A stretch of DNA of 64,000 bases, from positions 62,001 through 126,000 of the forward strand of contig NZ_CP043960.1 in the NCBI RefSeq assembly GCF_008632955.1. Direction: 5' to 3'. Made by a program: the position numbers and the translations under genes. Within the stretch, counting starts at the first letter, position 1, and each line of letters opens with the position of its first letter. This DNA comes from Streptomyces tendae. GTDB taxonomy: Bacteria > Actinomycetota > Actinomycetes > Streptomycetales > Streptomycetaceae. Positions 17,156 through 25,772 of this stretch are shown here, one piece after another. Below the pieces are notes generated by a model. It was not told where the DNA came from. It saw nothing but the letters and a program-made list of their open reading frames with translations, and ran no database searches.

Positions 17156-17806
17156 TCATCCCGAGAACCGCACGAGATGTAGTTGTTGCGACAAGTAAGT
17201 TACCAGAATCATTTGCTTAGTCAAGTAACGCGTTGGGAACGTGGTCGCCCGGGCGTGCGGGAGAGGTGTTCCGTGCGTCCGAATCGGATGTCCGGTCGTC
17301 GGCCGGGGCGGGTCACACCGCCCGTCGCCCCGTCGTTCCATGCCGAGCCAGGAGGCCAGGGCGTCGTCGAGGTGCGGCTCGGTGCGCTCGGCGCCGGCCG
17401 CGACCCTCTCCAGGGTCCGGTCGAGGAACGCCCGCAGACAGGCGGCCTGTACCGTCAGGGCGGTTGTCCCTCCCGGTGAGCTCACCCGGATCCGTATGGT
17501 GCCCCGGCCGGACCTCAGACGTCGTGGCCTGCGCGGTACGGGCCACACCTGCACGTCCGCGAGTCCGGCCGGCCTGGACAGGCCTTCCGTCAGCAGATCT
17601 CTGGCGAACACCCATCGCGCCGGCGGTGTCACACCCGTCTCCACCACCATCCGCACCGCGTAAGGATCGGCGGCGGTGTAGCCGAAAGCGATGGTGACCG
17701 GCACGGTGACCAGCCCTTCCAGCGTCGCGGATCCCTTGCACCGGCAGGACACGTCGGGTTCCGGTGCGGGAGCCGGTCCGAGACCGGGAGGGGCGTGATG
17801 GCTCAT
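17156..17806 (-). CDS. SsgA-family sporulation/cell-division regulator with extended C-terminus
   Basis: This 216-residue protein has an SsgA-like core: VTVPVTIAFGYTAADPYAVR, ARWVFARDLLTEGL, DVQVWPV, then FLDRTLERVAAGAE and LDDALASWLG. SsgA-like proteins (usually 130-145 residues) guide FtsZ localisation and septation in sporulating actinomycetes. Here an N-terminal 25-residue tail bears CRCKG, and about 60 residues after LASWLG have no family counterpart. That extension runs through the motif-A operator of the FMN reductase, so the original stop may have been lost. ATG 17806 has only a weak ribosome-binding site. A motif-C site lies about 115 bp upstream. Confidence 0.75.
   Translation of the reverse strand: MSHHAPPGLGPAPAPEPDVSCRCKGSATLEGLVTVPVTIAFGYTAADPYAVRMVVETGVTPPARWVFARDLLTEGLSRPAGLADVQVWPVPRRPRRLRSGRGTIRIRVSSPGGTTALTVQAACLRAFLDRTLERVAAGAERTEPHLDDALASWLGMERRGDGRCDPPRPTTGHPIRTHGTPLPHARATTFPTRYLTKQMILVTYLSQQLHLVRFSG
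17184..17228. promoter_or_regulatory. Two motif-A sites before the FMN reductase
   Basis: TTGTTGCGACAAGTAAGTTAC lies at the left. At 17211-17228 the minus strand reads TTACTTGACTAAGCAAAT, close to the site at 49144. They lie about 50-90 bp upstream of the reductase start and inside the 3' end of the SsgA-like reading frame. Confidence 0.55.
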
Positions 17807-17922
17807 GGCGCGCTCGTCTCGCTTTCGTCGCAGTGCCGGACCGGATGTGCCTGACGCGTGAAGCCCGCGCGCCGATGCTTCGGGGTCTGTCGGCGAATCC
17901 GCCGACGACACCGCGAACAGAT

Positions 17923-17945
17923 GACCGGTCGACTTAATTCCTGTG
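17923..17945. promoter_or_regulatory. Motif-C site (C1) upstream of the SsgA-like gene
   Basis: GACCGGTCGAC, then TT, AATTCC, T, GTG. It agrees at 20 of 23 positions with a site at 31616-31638 before an SDR gene. The core GACCGGTC is palindromic. A TetR-like operator is inferred. Confidence 0.5.
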
Positions 17946-18243
17946 TGGGCCGACGGGGTCAGCCGGGGGCATGGGGGCACTCATCATGTGCTCGCCGGGG
18001 GCCCCGCTTGAGGGGCGCCGGACGGCGGCGGCGCGCACCGAACTCGGCCGCGGAAGCCACCCGGTCACAGGTGGTCCCGCGTCCGCGCCGATCCGGCCCT
18101 GAAGGGGGAGTGTGCCTGCGCCGACCCGGTCCTTAAGGGGATCAGTGCCGGCCATGCGCCCGACGGACAGTCACAAGGGCTTCAGGGCAGCGGTCGTGGG
18201 CCCCGGGATCCGGCCTCGCCGTGCGAGCCCTCGGACGCCTTCC

Positions 18244-18834
18244 TCAGACGTCGGCTGAGACGTCGCGGGCGGTGCGGCGCACGAGCTGCTCGGCGACGGT
18301 TTCCAGTACCTCGTCGGAGAACGTTTTGTCGGCCACGGCCCGGGAGATGAGCACGGCGCCGACCAGCGCGCTGAGTGTCAGCATGGCCTCGGGTCCGGCG
18401 TCCGTGCTGTCGTCGTCCAGGCCTGCGATCAGGTCCAGGTAGGTGCGGACCTGCTTCTCGTAGGCCTGCTTGACGTCCCGCTCACCGCGTGCGGCGGATG
18501 CGCCCAGCGTGACCAGGGCGCATCCGGTGGCCGGTCCGTCCCGGTGCTGCTTGGCGAGGTAGGCGTCGATGAGGCCGGCTCGTGCGTTCTGCTCGTTCCG
18601 GCGTGCCGAGCGCTCCATCTTGGCCGTTCCCTCGGCCAGGGCGAATGCGGAGGCCTGGGTGATCAGGTCGTCCCGGGAGTCGAAGTGCTTGTAGAAGCCG
18701 CCGTGCGTGAGGCCGGCCTCGTTCATGAGTTCCGCGACGCCGGGCCGATCGACGCCGTCCTCGCGGATCCTGCGCGACGCGATCCGCAGCACCCGTTCGC
18801 GGGTCGCCGCCTTCTCCGCCTGCGAGTGACCCAT
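18244..18834 (-). CDS. TetR-family regulator
   Basis: This 196-residue TetR protein has N-terminal helix-turn-helix ATRERVLRIASRRIREDG, then VAELMNEAGLTHGGFYKHFD, and a ligand domain with SRDDLITQAS and TGCALVTLGAS. The MGHSQAEK start at 18834 is typical for this subgroup. It is divergent from the cysteine hydrolase/aldehyde dehydrogenase operon starting at 19010. A perfect dyad at 18945-18970 in the shared promoter is its likely operator. The ligand is probably a substrate of that operon. Confidence 0.9.
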   Translation of the reverse strand: MGHSQAEKAATRERVLRIASRRIREDGVDRPGVAELMNEAGLTHGGFYKHFDSRDDLITQASAFALAEGTAKMERSARRNEQNARAGLIDAYLAKQHRDGPATGCALVTLGASAARGERDVKQAYEKQVRTYLDLIAGLDDDSTDAGPEAMLTLSALVGAVLISRAVADKTFSDEVLETVAEQLVRRTARDVSADV

Positions 18835-18944
18835 GACGACCCTGCCTTTCGTGGGGCGGCGCAGTGTGGGAACCGCGCAACTGGATGACACACATCATAC
18901 ACCTATGCCCTTGATGGGCGGATTGCAGGTGTCCTCGATTGACT

Positions 18945-18970
18945 TTGAGGATGATGAGCGTAATCCTCAA
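18945..18970. promoter_or_regulatory. Inverted repeat between TetR and hydrolase operon
   Basis: TTGAGGAT, a 10-base spacer, then ATCCTCAA: a perfect 8-bp dyad in the 175-bp divergent promoter, 110 bp upstream of the TetR start and 40 bp upstream of the hydrolase start. It is the probable TetR operator. Confidence 0.6.
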
Positions 18971-19009
18971 TCAGGATGATGCAAGTAATCCAGAAGCGGA
19001 TTGGACGTC

Positions 19010-19639
19010 ATGACCCGGACCTATGACCCACGCCACACGGCCGTACTGCTGGTCGATCCCTTCAACGACTTCCTGTCCGAGGGCGGCAAGATCTGGCCGC
19101 GCCTCGCACCCCTGGCGGAGAAGACCGGCCTGCTCGATCACCTCCGCGCCGTCGTCACCACCGCACGCGCGACCGGCACGCGTCTGGTCTTCGTCCCGCA
19201 CCGCCGTTGGGAAGAGGGCGACTACGAGACGTGGACCCACCCCAACCCCACCCAGCTCGGCATCATGGAGCGCCACAGTTTCGCCCGCGGCACCTGGGGC
19301 GGGGAGTTCCACCCCGACTTCCAGCCGCAGCCCGGCGAGATCGTCGTCGCGGAGCACTGGGCGCAGAGCGGCTTCGCCAACACGGATTTGGACTTCCAGC
19401 TCAAGCAGCACGACATCACGCACGTCGTGCTCATCGGCCTGCTGGCGAACACCTGCATCGAGTCCACCGGCCGGTTCGCCATGGAACTCGGCTACCACGT
19501 GACGCTGGTACGCGACGCCACCGCCGCCTTCCAGCCCGAAATGATGCACGCCGCGCACGAGTTGAACGGGCCGACCTACGCCCACGCCATCACCACCACC
19601 GACGAGCTCATCGCCGCGTTCGAGGGAGCAAGCGCATGA
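19010..19639 (+). CDS. Isochorismatase-like cysteine hydrolase
   Basis: This 209-residue protein has the cysteine-hydrolase layout: TAVLLVDPFNDFLSEGG with the catalytic Asp, a conserved Lys-containing middle (DFQLKQHDI), and VLIGLLANTCIESTGRFAMELGY, where the Cys of NTCIE is the nucleophile. The family includes nicotinamidases, isochorismatases and N-carbamoyl hydrolases. The exact substrate is not visible. ATG 19010 is preferred; an in-frame TTG 9 bp upstream is possible. The stop overlaps the ATG of the aldehyde dehydrogenase by 4 bp (ATGA), so the two are coupled. Control is likely by the divergent TetR. Confidence 0.87.
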   Translation: MTRTYDPRHTAVLLVDPFNDFLSEGGKIWPRLAPLAEKTGLLDHLRAVVTTARATGTRLVFVPHRRWEEGDYETWTHPNPTQLGIMERHSFARGTWGGEFHPDFQPQPGEIVVAEHWAQSGFANTDLDFQLKQHDITHVVLIGLLANTCIESTGRFAMELGYHVTLVRDATAAFQPEMMHAAHELNGPTYAHAITTTDELIAAFEGASA

Positions 19640-21213
19640 CACTGACCGGAGACCTGCTCATCGGCGGAGGCCGGGTGCCCGCCACCGCGGGCACGATGAA
19701 GGCGTTCAACCCCGCCACCGGAGAGCTCATCGAGCCCGAGTTCGCCTTCGGAGGCCCCGCCGAGGTGGACCGCGCCCTGCGCCTCGCGGACGAGGCGTAC
19801 GACACCTACAGCGGCACCGGACTGGAAGAGCGAGCGGCGTTCCTCGAACTCATCGCGGACAAGCTCGAGGCGGCCAAGGAGGAACTCGCGGCGCGGACCT
19901 CACTGGAGACCGGGCTGCCCGCCGCGCAGTTCGAGGGTGAGGCCGTGCGCAGCGCCGGAGTCTTCCGCAAGTTCGCCGCCGTCGTGCGCCAGGGACGCTT
20001 TCTCCAGGCGGCCATCGACCCCGCCCAACCGGATCGTCTGCCCGCTCCGCGCCAGGACCACCGGCTGCAGAAGGTGGCCCTCGGCCCCGTGGTGATCTTC
20101 GGCGCCAGCAACTTCCCGATCTCCTACTCCGTCACCGGCGGTGACACCGCCTCAGCTCTGGCAGCGGGCTGCCCCGTCGTCCTCAAGGCCCACAACGCCC
20201 ACCCGGGGGCCGCCGAGATCGAAGGCCGCGTCATTCAGGAGGCCGTCGCCGAATCCGGCCTGCACGCCGGCGTGTTCTCCCTGGTGCGCGGCCCAGGCAA
20301 CGAGATCGGCGAGGCGCTCGTGGACCACCCGCTCGTCAAGGCGGTGACCTTCACCGGATCCGAGACCGGCGGCATGGCCCTGTACCGCCGCGCCCAGCAG
20401 CGCCCGGACCCCATCCCGGTCTTCACCGAGATGACCAGCGTCAACCCGACCTTCGTCCTGCCCGCCGCCCTCGCGGCCCGCGCCGCCGAGATCGGCACCG
20501 GCCTGGTGCAGCGCGGCATGTACAACGTCGGCCAGGCTTGCCTCAAGCCCGCGGTCCTCCTCGCCGTCGAGGGGCCCGGCTACGCCGAACTGCGCGACGC
20601 GGCCGTCGCCGAGGTGGAGAAGTGGGCCGCACGCCCCATGCTCACCCCCGGCATACACGATGCCTACACGCACAATGCCCAGCGTCACCAGGACAACGGC
20701 GCGATCCGGCTCGGTCAAGGAGACGGTCCCGTCGGAGAGACGGACGGGCAGGCCCTTCTGCTCGAGGTCACAGGACAGCAGCTGCTTGCCGAACCCACCC
20801 TGCGCGAGGAGGTCTTCGGCCCCGCTCTCCTGCTGGTGAGGGTCGCCGACACGGAGGAACTGCTCGAAGCGGCCCGGGCTTTCCGCGGACAGCTCTCGGC
20901 CACCCTCCACGCCGACACCGCCGACCGTCCCGTCGCCGGACGACTCCTGCCGATCCTGGAACGCCGTACCGGGCGGATCGTGTTCAACGCCTTCTCGATC
21001 CCCCAGGAGGTCTCGTACGCGTCCACCCACGGCGGACCCTTCCCGGCCACCTCCGACAGCCGTTTCACCTCGGTCGGCATGGGGGCGATCGACCGCTTCA
21101 TCCGTCCGGTCACCTACCAGAACTTCCCGGACGACCTCCTGCCTCAGTCGTTGCGCGAGGACAACCCCCTCGGCCTCTGGCGTCTGGTCGACGGAGAACT
21201 CACCCGACGCTGA
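19636..21213 (+). CDS. Aldehyde dehydrogenase (2,5-dioxovalerate dehydrogenase-like)
   Basis: This 525-residue NADP-type aldehyde dehydrogenase is close to alpha-ketoglutarate semialdehyde dehydrogenases. ALGPVVIFGASNFPISYSV marks the cofactor region, VTFTGSETGG the Gly motif, FTEMTSVNPTFVLP holds the catalytic Glu (E265), and YNVGQACLKPAVLL the catalytic Cys (C302). Length matches the subfamily. It oxidises a semialdehyde to an acid in the cytoplasm. The 4-bp overlap with the upstream hydrolase and the lipocalin-like gene 64 bp downstream indicate one catabolic operon. Confidence 0.9.
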   Translation: MTLTGDLLIGGGRVPATAGTMKAFNPATGELIEPEFAFGGPAEVDRALRLADEAYDTYSGTGLEERAAFLELIADKLEAAKEELAARTSLETGLPAAQFEGEAVRSAGVFRKFAAVVRQGRFLQAAIDPAQPDRLPAPRQDHRLQKVALGPVVIFGASNFPISYSVTGGDTASALAAGCPVVLKAHNAHPGAAEIEGRVIQEAVAESGLHAGVFSLVRGPGNEIGEALVDHPLVKAVTFTGSETGGMALYRRAQQRPDPIPVFTEMTSVNPTFVLPAALAARAAEIGTGLVQRGMYNVGQACLKPAVLLAVEGPGYAELRDAAVAEVEKWAARPMLTPGIHDAYTHNAQRHQDNGAIRLGQGDGPVGETDGQALLLEVTGQQLLAEPTLREEVFGPALLLVRVADTEELLEAARAFRGQLSATLHADTADRPVAGRLLPILERRTGRIVFNAFSIPQEVSYASTHGGPFPATSDSRFTSVGMGAIDRFIRPVTYQNFPDDLLPQSLREDNPLGLWRLVDGELTRR

Positions 21214-21277
21214 CCCCGGCACGGGTCCCGCCCGCCAGGGGGCGGGCCCCGCCCTTCCGCGAGAACAGGAGTGCTCC

Positions 21278-21763
21278 ATGTGCGCATGGAATCCGGCCGC
21301 CGAAGACGACGAGCGTCAGGCGCGTGACGACGTCCACATGAACCTGCTCGGTGCGTGGCAGCTCGTCTCGTACACGGCCCACGGAGCCGACGGGGAGGTC
21401 ATCCACCCCCTCGGCCACACCCCGTACGGCTTGATCATCTACACCCCGGAGGGGTACATGTCCGCCCAGCTGGGACGCGGTGACCGGCTCCCGCTGAGCA
21501 CGCCACGGCTGGAGGAGGCGACGCCCGACGAGCTCGCCGGGGCGGCCGCCGCATACGTGGCCTACGGCGGGCCGTTCGAAGTGGTCGATCGGCACACTGT
21601 GAAGCACCACGTCACCACGAGTCTTTTCCCCAACTGGATCGGACGGACCCAGGTGCGCACGGTGCAGTTCGCCGGCTCGTTCCTGCGACTCGGCGTCAGC
21701 ACTCCCACACGGATCTGGGGTGCCGAACGTACGGCCGAGCTGACCTGGAACCGGCTCGTCTGA
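21278..21763 (+). CDS. Lipocalin-like domain protein
   Basis: This 161-residue protein matches the small bacterial lipocalin-like (Lipocalin_5) family: NLLGAWQLVSYTAHGADGEV, GLIIYTPEGYMSAQL, a middle YVAYGGPFEV and a C-terminal RTAELTWNRL strand. Such proteins often accompany short-chain catabolic genes; the ligand is unknown. It has no signal peptide. ATG follows CAGGAGTGCTCC. It is probably the third gene of the hydrolase/aldehyde dehydrogenase operon, although a GC-rich imperfect hairpin at about 21224-21251 could reduce read-through. Confidence 0.8.
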   Translation: MCAWNPAAEDDERQARDDVHMNLLGAWQLVSYTAHGADGEVIHPLGHTPYGLIIYTPEGYMSAQLGRGDRLPLSTPRLEEATPDELAGAAAAYVAYGGPFEVVDRHTVKHHVTTSLFPNWIGRTQVRTVQFAGSFLRLGVSTPTRIWGAERTAELTWNRLV

Positions 21764-22032
21764 CGAGCGGTCCACTCAGGGGTTCTCCGGTGAGCGTCCT
21801 GGCCGGCCCTCCGGCCGCCGCCGTCCAGCTCGGAACGAGCCGGTACCCGTCCGCGCGGCCGCAGAGGTGATCGGACACTCCGGTCCCGGCCGGGGCCGAC
21901 CCTCCGGCCCCGGCTGTCACGCCCCTGCCGTCGTGTCGCCCGGTGCCGACGCCTCCGGACGAGGCCGTGTCGGCGACCCGGCGGCCACGACGCCTCCACC
22001 CGTCCACCCTGAACCGTGCTCATGAGGAAACA

Positions 22033-23313
22033 ATGACCAGCGCAGCCACCCGCCCAGGCGTCAAACGGGGGACCATTCCGGTCTTCGCCACGGCGACCGC
22101 GATCACCGTCTCCAACATCTACTTCGCCCAGCCGCTCCTCGACGAGATCGCCCACAGCTTCCACACCTCGGCCTCCACCGCGGGGCTGGTGGCCACCGCG
22201 GGGCAGATCGGCTACGCGCTGGGCATCGTCACCGTCGTGCCGCTCGCGGACGGAGCCAGGCTCCGCCGGTTGTCCACCGTGCTGCTGGTGATCACCACCC
22301 TGGGCCTTCTCGCGGGTGCGCTCGCTCCCTCGGTCGCCCTCTTGAGTCTGGCGGCCCTCGTGCTCTCCACCAGCACGGTACTGCCGCAGGTCATCATGCC
22401 GACCGTCGTGTCCATGGCGTCCGCCGGCAACGCGGGGCGCGTCCTTGCGGCGGTGGGTACGGGGCTCACCCTGGGGGCCCTGCTGTCACGCACCGCCGCC
22501 GGGCTCATCGCCGAGGCGACAGGAACCTGGCGAGCCGGGTACGGCGTCGCGGCCCTGGCCACCGGCGCCCTTCTCCTGGTGCTGCCGCGCTACATGCCGG
22601 CTGACCCACCGGCACTCGCCAGGCACGAGGTGAGGTACGCCCGCCTGCTGGGCTCCCTGCCCGCGTTGATCACTCGGCACGCGTCGCTGCGCGTCTCGGC
22701 GGCGTTGGGCGCGACCGTCTTCGCGGCCTTCTCCGCCTTCTGGTCCTCACTCGCCTTCCACCTGACCGCGCCGCCGATCGGACTGGGGCCCGCCGTGATC
22801 GGGCTGTTCGGTCTCTTCAGCGTCCCGGGTGCCCTGGCCGCGCGGTACTCGGGGCGGCTGGCCGACCGATGGGGGCCGTTGCGGGTCAATGTCCTGGCGC
22901 TCACTTCGGCGGCGTTCGCGTTCGTCCTGTTCGCGGTGGCAGACCGGTCACTGGTCCTCCTGGCCGTCGGCTGCAATCTGCTCGGCTTCGGTACGACCAG
23001 CAGTCAGGTGGCCAATCAAACCCGCGTCTTCGCCGCACAGCCGGCCCTCCGAGCCCGCCTCAACACCGTCTACATGTTCTCGGTGTTCGCCGGAGGTGCC
23101 GTCGGATCCTCCGTCGCGGCGACGGCCTTCTCCACGTTCGGCTGGGCCGGCGTGGTGGCGACGGGCCTGGGCTTCCTCCTGCTCGCGGCGATCTCCCTCA
23201 CCTGGCACACCACGAGGCGAACCGGCCGTAGCCCGGCCGGTCGGCCCGCCCAGACCGCGTCCGTCCGGGAAGCGGTGACCGGCAGTGGCACGGCTCGGGT
23301 CGGTGGCCGGTGA
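22033..23313 (+). CDS. MFS transporter, drug-efflux type
   Basis: This 426-residue transporter has about 12 membrane helices. The first is FATATAITVSNIYFAQPLLD, typical of the YnfM/NepI-like drug:proton group. The A-loop motif is weak (ADGARLRRLS), and RYSGRLADRWGPLRVNVLAL is the repeated loop in the second half. It probably exports small toxic molecules or sugars across the membrane. ATG 22033 has AGGA upstream; a longer frame gives an unlikely cytoplasmic leader. It is a single gene, 270 bp after the lipocalin-like gene. Confidence 0.87.
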   Translation: MTSAATRPGVKRGTIPVFATATAITVSNIYFAQPLLDEIAHSFHTSASTAGLVATAGQIGYALGIVTVVPLADGARLRRLSTVLLVITTLGLLAGALAPSVALLSLAALVLSTSTVLPQVIMPTVVSMASAGNAGRVLAAVGTGLTLGALLSRTAAGLIAEATGTWRAGYGVAALATGALLLVLPRYMPADPPALARHEVRYARLLGSLPALITRHASLRVSAALGATVFAAFSAFWSSLAFHLTAPPIGLGPAVIGLFGLFSVPGALAARYSGRLADRWGPLRVNVLALTSAAFAFVLFAVADRSLVLLAVGCNLLGFGTTSSQVANQTRVFAAQPALRARLNTVYMFSVFAGGAVGSSVAATAFSTFGWAGVVATGLGFLLLAAISLTWHTTRRTGRSPAGRPAQTASVREAVTGSGTARVGGR

Positions 23314-23682
23314 CGCTGACACCCCGACGTGACCGCGGGACGGGCGCCCCTCGCGTGTATGCAGCAACGCCCAAGCGTCCGAGCCCGCGGATTGCGATGA
23401 CCGGTCAAGTCCACGACCCGGACGACGGAACGAAGCGTGTCCGGCGACTGGCACCTGGCTCACGCCGGGCACGCCCGCCCATCCTGAGACTCTTTTTCCC
23501 ATCCAGGTGCTAGATTGGAAAACAGGTTTCAGACCAGGCGTCCGCTGATCGGGACGCGGGAGGGGCTCTCCTGCCCGGCTCGCCCGGACTCGGCGCTCAT
23601 CACCGGCGTCCGCCTGCAACAACCTGACCCCTCATCACCGGCCCGCGGCGCACAACGCCCGCGCGATCATCAGGAGATCCAT
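23314..23682. other. Intergenic gap before the enoyl-CoA hydratase
   Basis: No gene is seen. TGACCGGTCA at 23399-23408 is a perfect 10-bp palindrome. At about 23494-23517 an AT-rich stretch (TTTTTCCC, then GTGCTAGATTGG) may be the promoter. Confidence 0.45.
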
Positions 23683-24501
23683 ATGAGTTCCCAGGACCAG
23701 TTCACAGTCGAGGAGGTCAGCCCTTCCTACTGGCGGGTCACCTTCTCCAACGGGGAGATCAACCTGATCGACCCCGACACCATCGAGCAGCTCGCCGCGT
23801 TGATCACCCGCATCGAGCAGGCACCCGAGCTGACGGCCGTCGTCTTCCGCAGTGCCAACCCGGACTTCTTCATGGCGCACTGGGACATGCAGTCCGACCG
23901 TGCCCGGGTCGCCGCCATGCAGCCCGCGCCCTCCGGACTGCACCCCTTCGCCGACAACCTGTACCGGCTCGCGCGGGTTCCAGCCGCCACCATCACCGAG
24001 ATCGACGGCCGTGCTCGCGGGGCGGGCAGTGAGTTCGTCCTGGCCACGGACATCCGTTTCGCCGGACCGGGCGCCGTCCTCGGACAGTTCGAGGTGGGCG
24101 TCGGAGCGGTCCCCGGCGGCAATCCCACCGGCCGCCTCCCCCGCCTCGTGGGCCGGGGCCGGGCTCTGGAGATCCTGCTCGGCGGCGACGACTTCCCCGC
24201 CGACCTCGCTGCCGCGTACGGCTATGTGAACCGTGTGGTGCCCGGCGGCGAACTCGAGCCGTTCGTGGACGGATTCGCCAGGCGCATCGCAGGGTTCGAC
24301 AAGGTCGCCGTCGCCCGGATCAAGTCCTTGGTGGACGTGGAGTCCCTGCCGACGCAGGAGTCGTACGGCGCGAGTCTGCAGGCCTTCTTCCAGACCTCCG
24401 GACGTCCCGAGAACGCTCACCGAGTCCGCTCCCTCTTCGAGCGCGGACTCCAGCGCCCCGACGGGGTGGAGCTCGACCTCGGCCGCCGCCTGGCCGAGTG
24501 A
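23683..24501 (+). CDS. Enoyl-CoA hydratase/isomerase family protein
   Basis: This 272-residue crotonase-fold protein has VTFSNGEINLIDPDTIEQL and AVVFRSANPDFFMAHWDM for the first oxyanion-hole strand. ATITEIDGRARGAGSEFVLA replaces the usual A-hG-A-GGG segment, then DIRFAGPGAVLGQFEVGVG. The catalytic acidic residues of true hydratases are not obvious, so another acyl-CoA reaction is possible. ATG 23683 is preceded by CAGGAGATCCAT; the open frame upstream is not coding-like. A strong hairpin follows at 24553-24591. Confidence 0.85.
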   Translation: MSSQDQFTVEEVSPSYWRVTFSNGEINLIDPDTIEQLAALITRIEQAPELTAVVFRSANPDFFMAHWDMQSDRARVAAMQPAPSGLHPFADNLYRLARVPAATITEIDGRARGAGSEFVLATDIRFAGPGAVLGQFEVGVGAVPGGNPTGRLPRLVGRGRALEILLGGDDFPADLAAAYGYVNRVVPGGELEPFVDGFARRIAGFDKVAVARIKSLVDVESLPTQESYGASLQAFFQTSGRPENAHRVRSLFERGLQRPDGVELDLGRRLAE

Positions 24502-24552
24502 ACGGCGGCGGGCCGTAGGCCCGTCCGGCTGGATCACGGTCGCCGCCATGAG

Positions 24553-24591
24553 GGGGCCCGCGGCGACCGTCCAGCAGTACCCGCGGGCCCC
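24553..24591 (+). terminator. Hairpin terminator after enoyl-CoA hydratase
   Basis: GGGGCCCGCGG, a 17-base loop, then CCGCGGGCCCC: perfect 11-bp arms about 50 bp past the stop. Confidence 0.65.
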
Positions 24592-24639
24592 GCAGTGCTG
24601 GCTGACGCGGAAGGGCGGAGGGCGTGACGTTCACGCGAA

Positions 24640-25524
24640 GTGACGTGGAGATACCGGCCGAGGGCGCGACCCTGGGGGGGATGGCTGTTCATACCCGATG
24701 GCGCCGAGGAGCCATTGCCGGCCCTCACCATGACCATCGGCCTCGGTGGGATCAAGGATCAAGGGCTCGAACCCTTCGCCAGCGCCTTCGCCGAAGCGGG
24801 TTGCGTCGTGCTCGCCCACGACCACCGGACCTTCGGAGCCAGCAGCGGTACGCCGCGGCACGACGTGAACCCGTGGCAGCAGATCGCCGACTGGCGCCGC
24901 GCGATCTCCTACCTCGAGTCGCGTCCCGAGGTCGACGAGCGGCGCATCGGCCTGTGGGGTACGAGCTTCGCCGGTGGCCATGCGCTGGTCCTCGGCGCCA
25001 CCGATCGCCGGCTGCGGGCCGTCGTGGCGCAGGTTCCCATGATCAGCGGGTTGCAGATCGGACACCGCCGCGCTCTCCCCGAGCACCAGACGGCGGTCGA
25101 GCGGCGCTACGACGAGGATGAGCGCGCCCAGCTGCGAGGCAGTGCACCGGCGACGGTCACCATCGTCAGCAAGGACCCCGATGTCCCCGCCCTCTACCGC
25201 GACCCCGACGTCGTCGACTTCTACCTGCGGCCGTACGACTCGGACGTCCAGTGGGAGAACAAGCTGACTCTCCGGTCGAGCCGGAACAGCCGTATGTACG
25301 AGCCCGGGGTCTACATCGACAAGGTGTCTCCGACACCCCTGCTGATGATCGTCGGCACTCATGACACCATGACCCCCACCGACATCGCGCTCGCGGCCTA
25401 CGAGCGTGCCCTCGAACCCAAGCGGCTCGAACTGATCCCGGGCGGGCACTTCGCGCCCTACCTCGAGGAGTTCGACTCGGCGCGCGCGGCGGCCGTCGAA
25501 TGGTTCGGGAAGTATGTGTCCTGA
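24640..25524 (+). CDS. Alpha/beta hydrolase with frameshifted N-terminus
   Basis: This serine alpha/beta hydrolase has LWGTSFAGGHALVLGATD as nucleophile elbow, HDHRTFGASSG earlier, MIVGTHDTMTP for the acid and PGGHFAPY for the His. It belongs to the dienelactone hydrolase/XylR-like esterases. The uninterrupted frame starts at GTG 24640, but its first residues (TWRYRPRARPW) are not family-like. A GTG at 24624 in the previous frame reads TFTRSDVEIPAEGATLGG, which is the expected start, and joins the body at WLFIPDG if one G is removed from the seven-G run at 24674-24680. So this is either a sequencing error, a real mutation or slippage. Confidence 0.8.
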   Translation: MTWRYRPRARPWGGWLFIPDGAEEPLPALTMTIGLGGIKDQGLEPFASAFAEAGCVVLAHDHRTFGASSGTPRHDVNPWQQIADWRRAISYLESRPEVDERRIGLWGTSFAGGHALVLGATDRRLRAVVAQVPMISGLQIGHRRALPEHQTAVERRYDEDERAQLRGSAPATVTIVSKDPDVPALYRDPDVVDFYLRPYDSDVQWENKLTLRSSRNSRMYEPGVYIDKVSPTPLLMIVGTHDTMTPTDIALAAYERALEPKRLELIPGGHFAPYLEEFDSARAAAVEWFGKYVS

Positions 25525-25650
25525 ACGGCCCTCTTTTCGCGTGCGGATGCCGGCCGCCGTTGCGCATCTCGTCCACCGGGCGGTAGCGCTGCTGGAGCCA
25601 GGGGGACCGCTGCGGTGTGACACGGGTCCCCTCGCCGGGCAACGCGAACA

Positions 25651-25666
25651 AGACGGTCGGTCGTCT
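25651..25666. promoter_or_regulatory. Motif-C-like dyad before the FrnE-type gene
   Basis: AGACG-GTCGGT-CGTCT is a 5-bp dyad that resembles AGACGACCGGTCGACA near 31613 at 12 of 16 positions. It lies about 107 bp upstream of the DsbA-like start. Confidence 0.35.
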
Positions 25667-25772
25667 ACTATGGTGGAGAAGGGTCCGCGAGGTGACGGCC
25701 ATGGGGTCATCGCCAGGACGACCGAGCGGCCGGCCACCGGATGCCAGCCACCTCCGCCCCTAGGAGATACAC

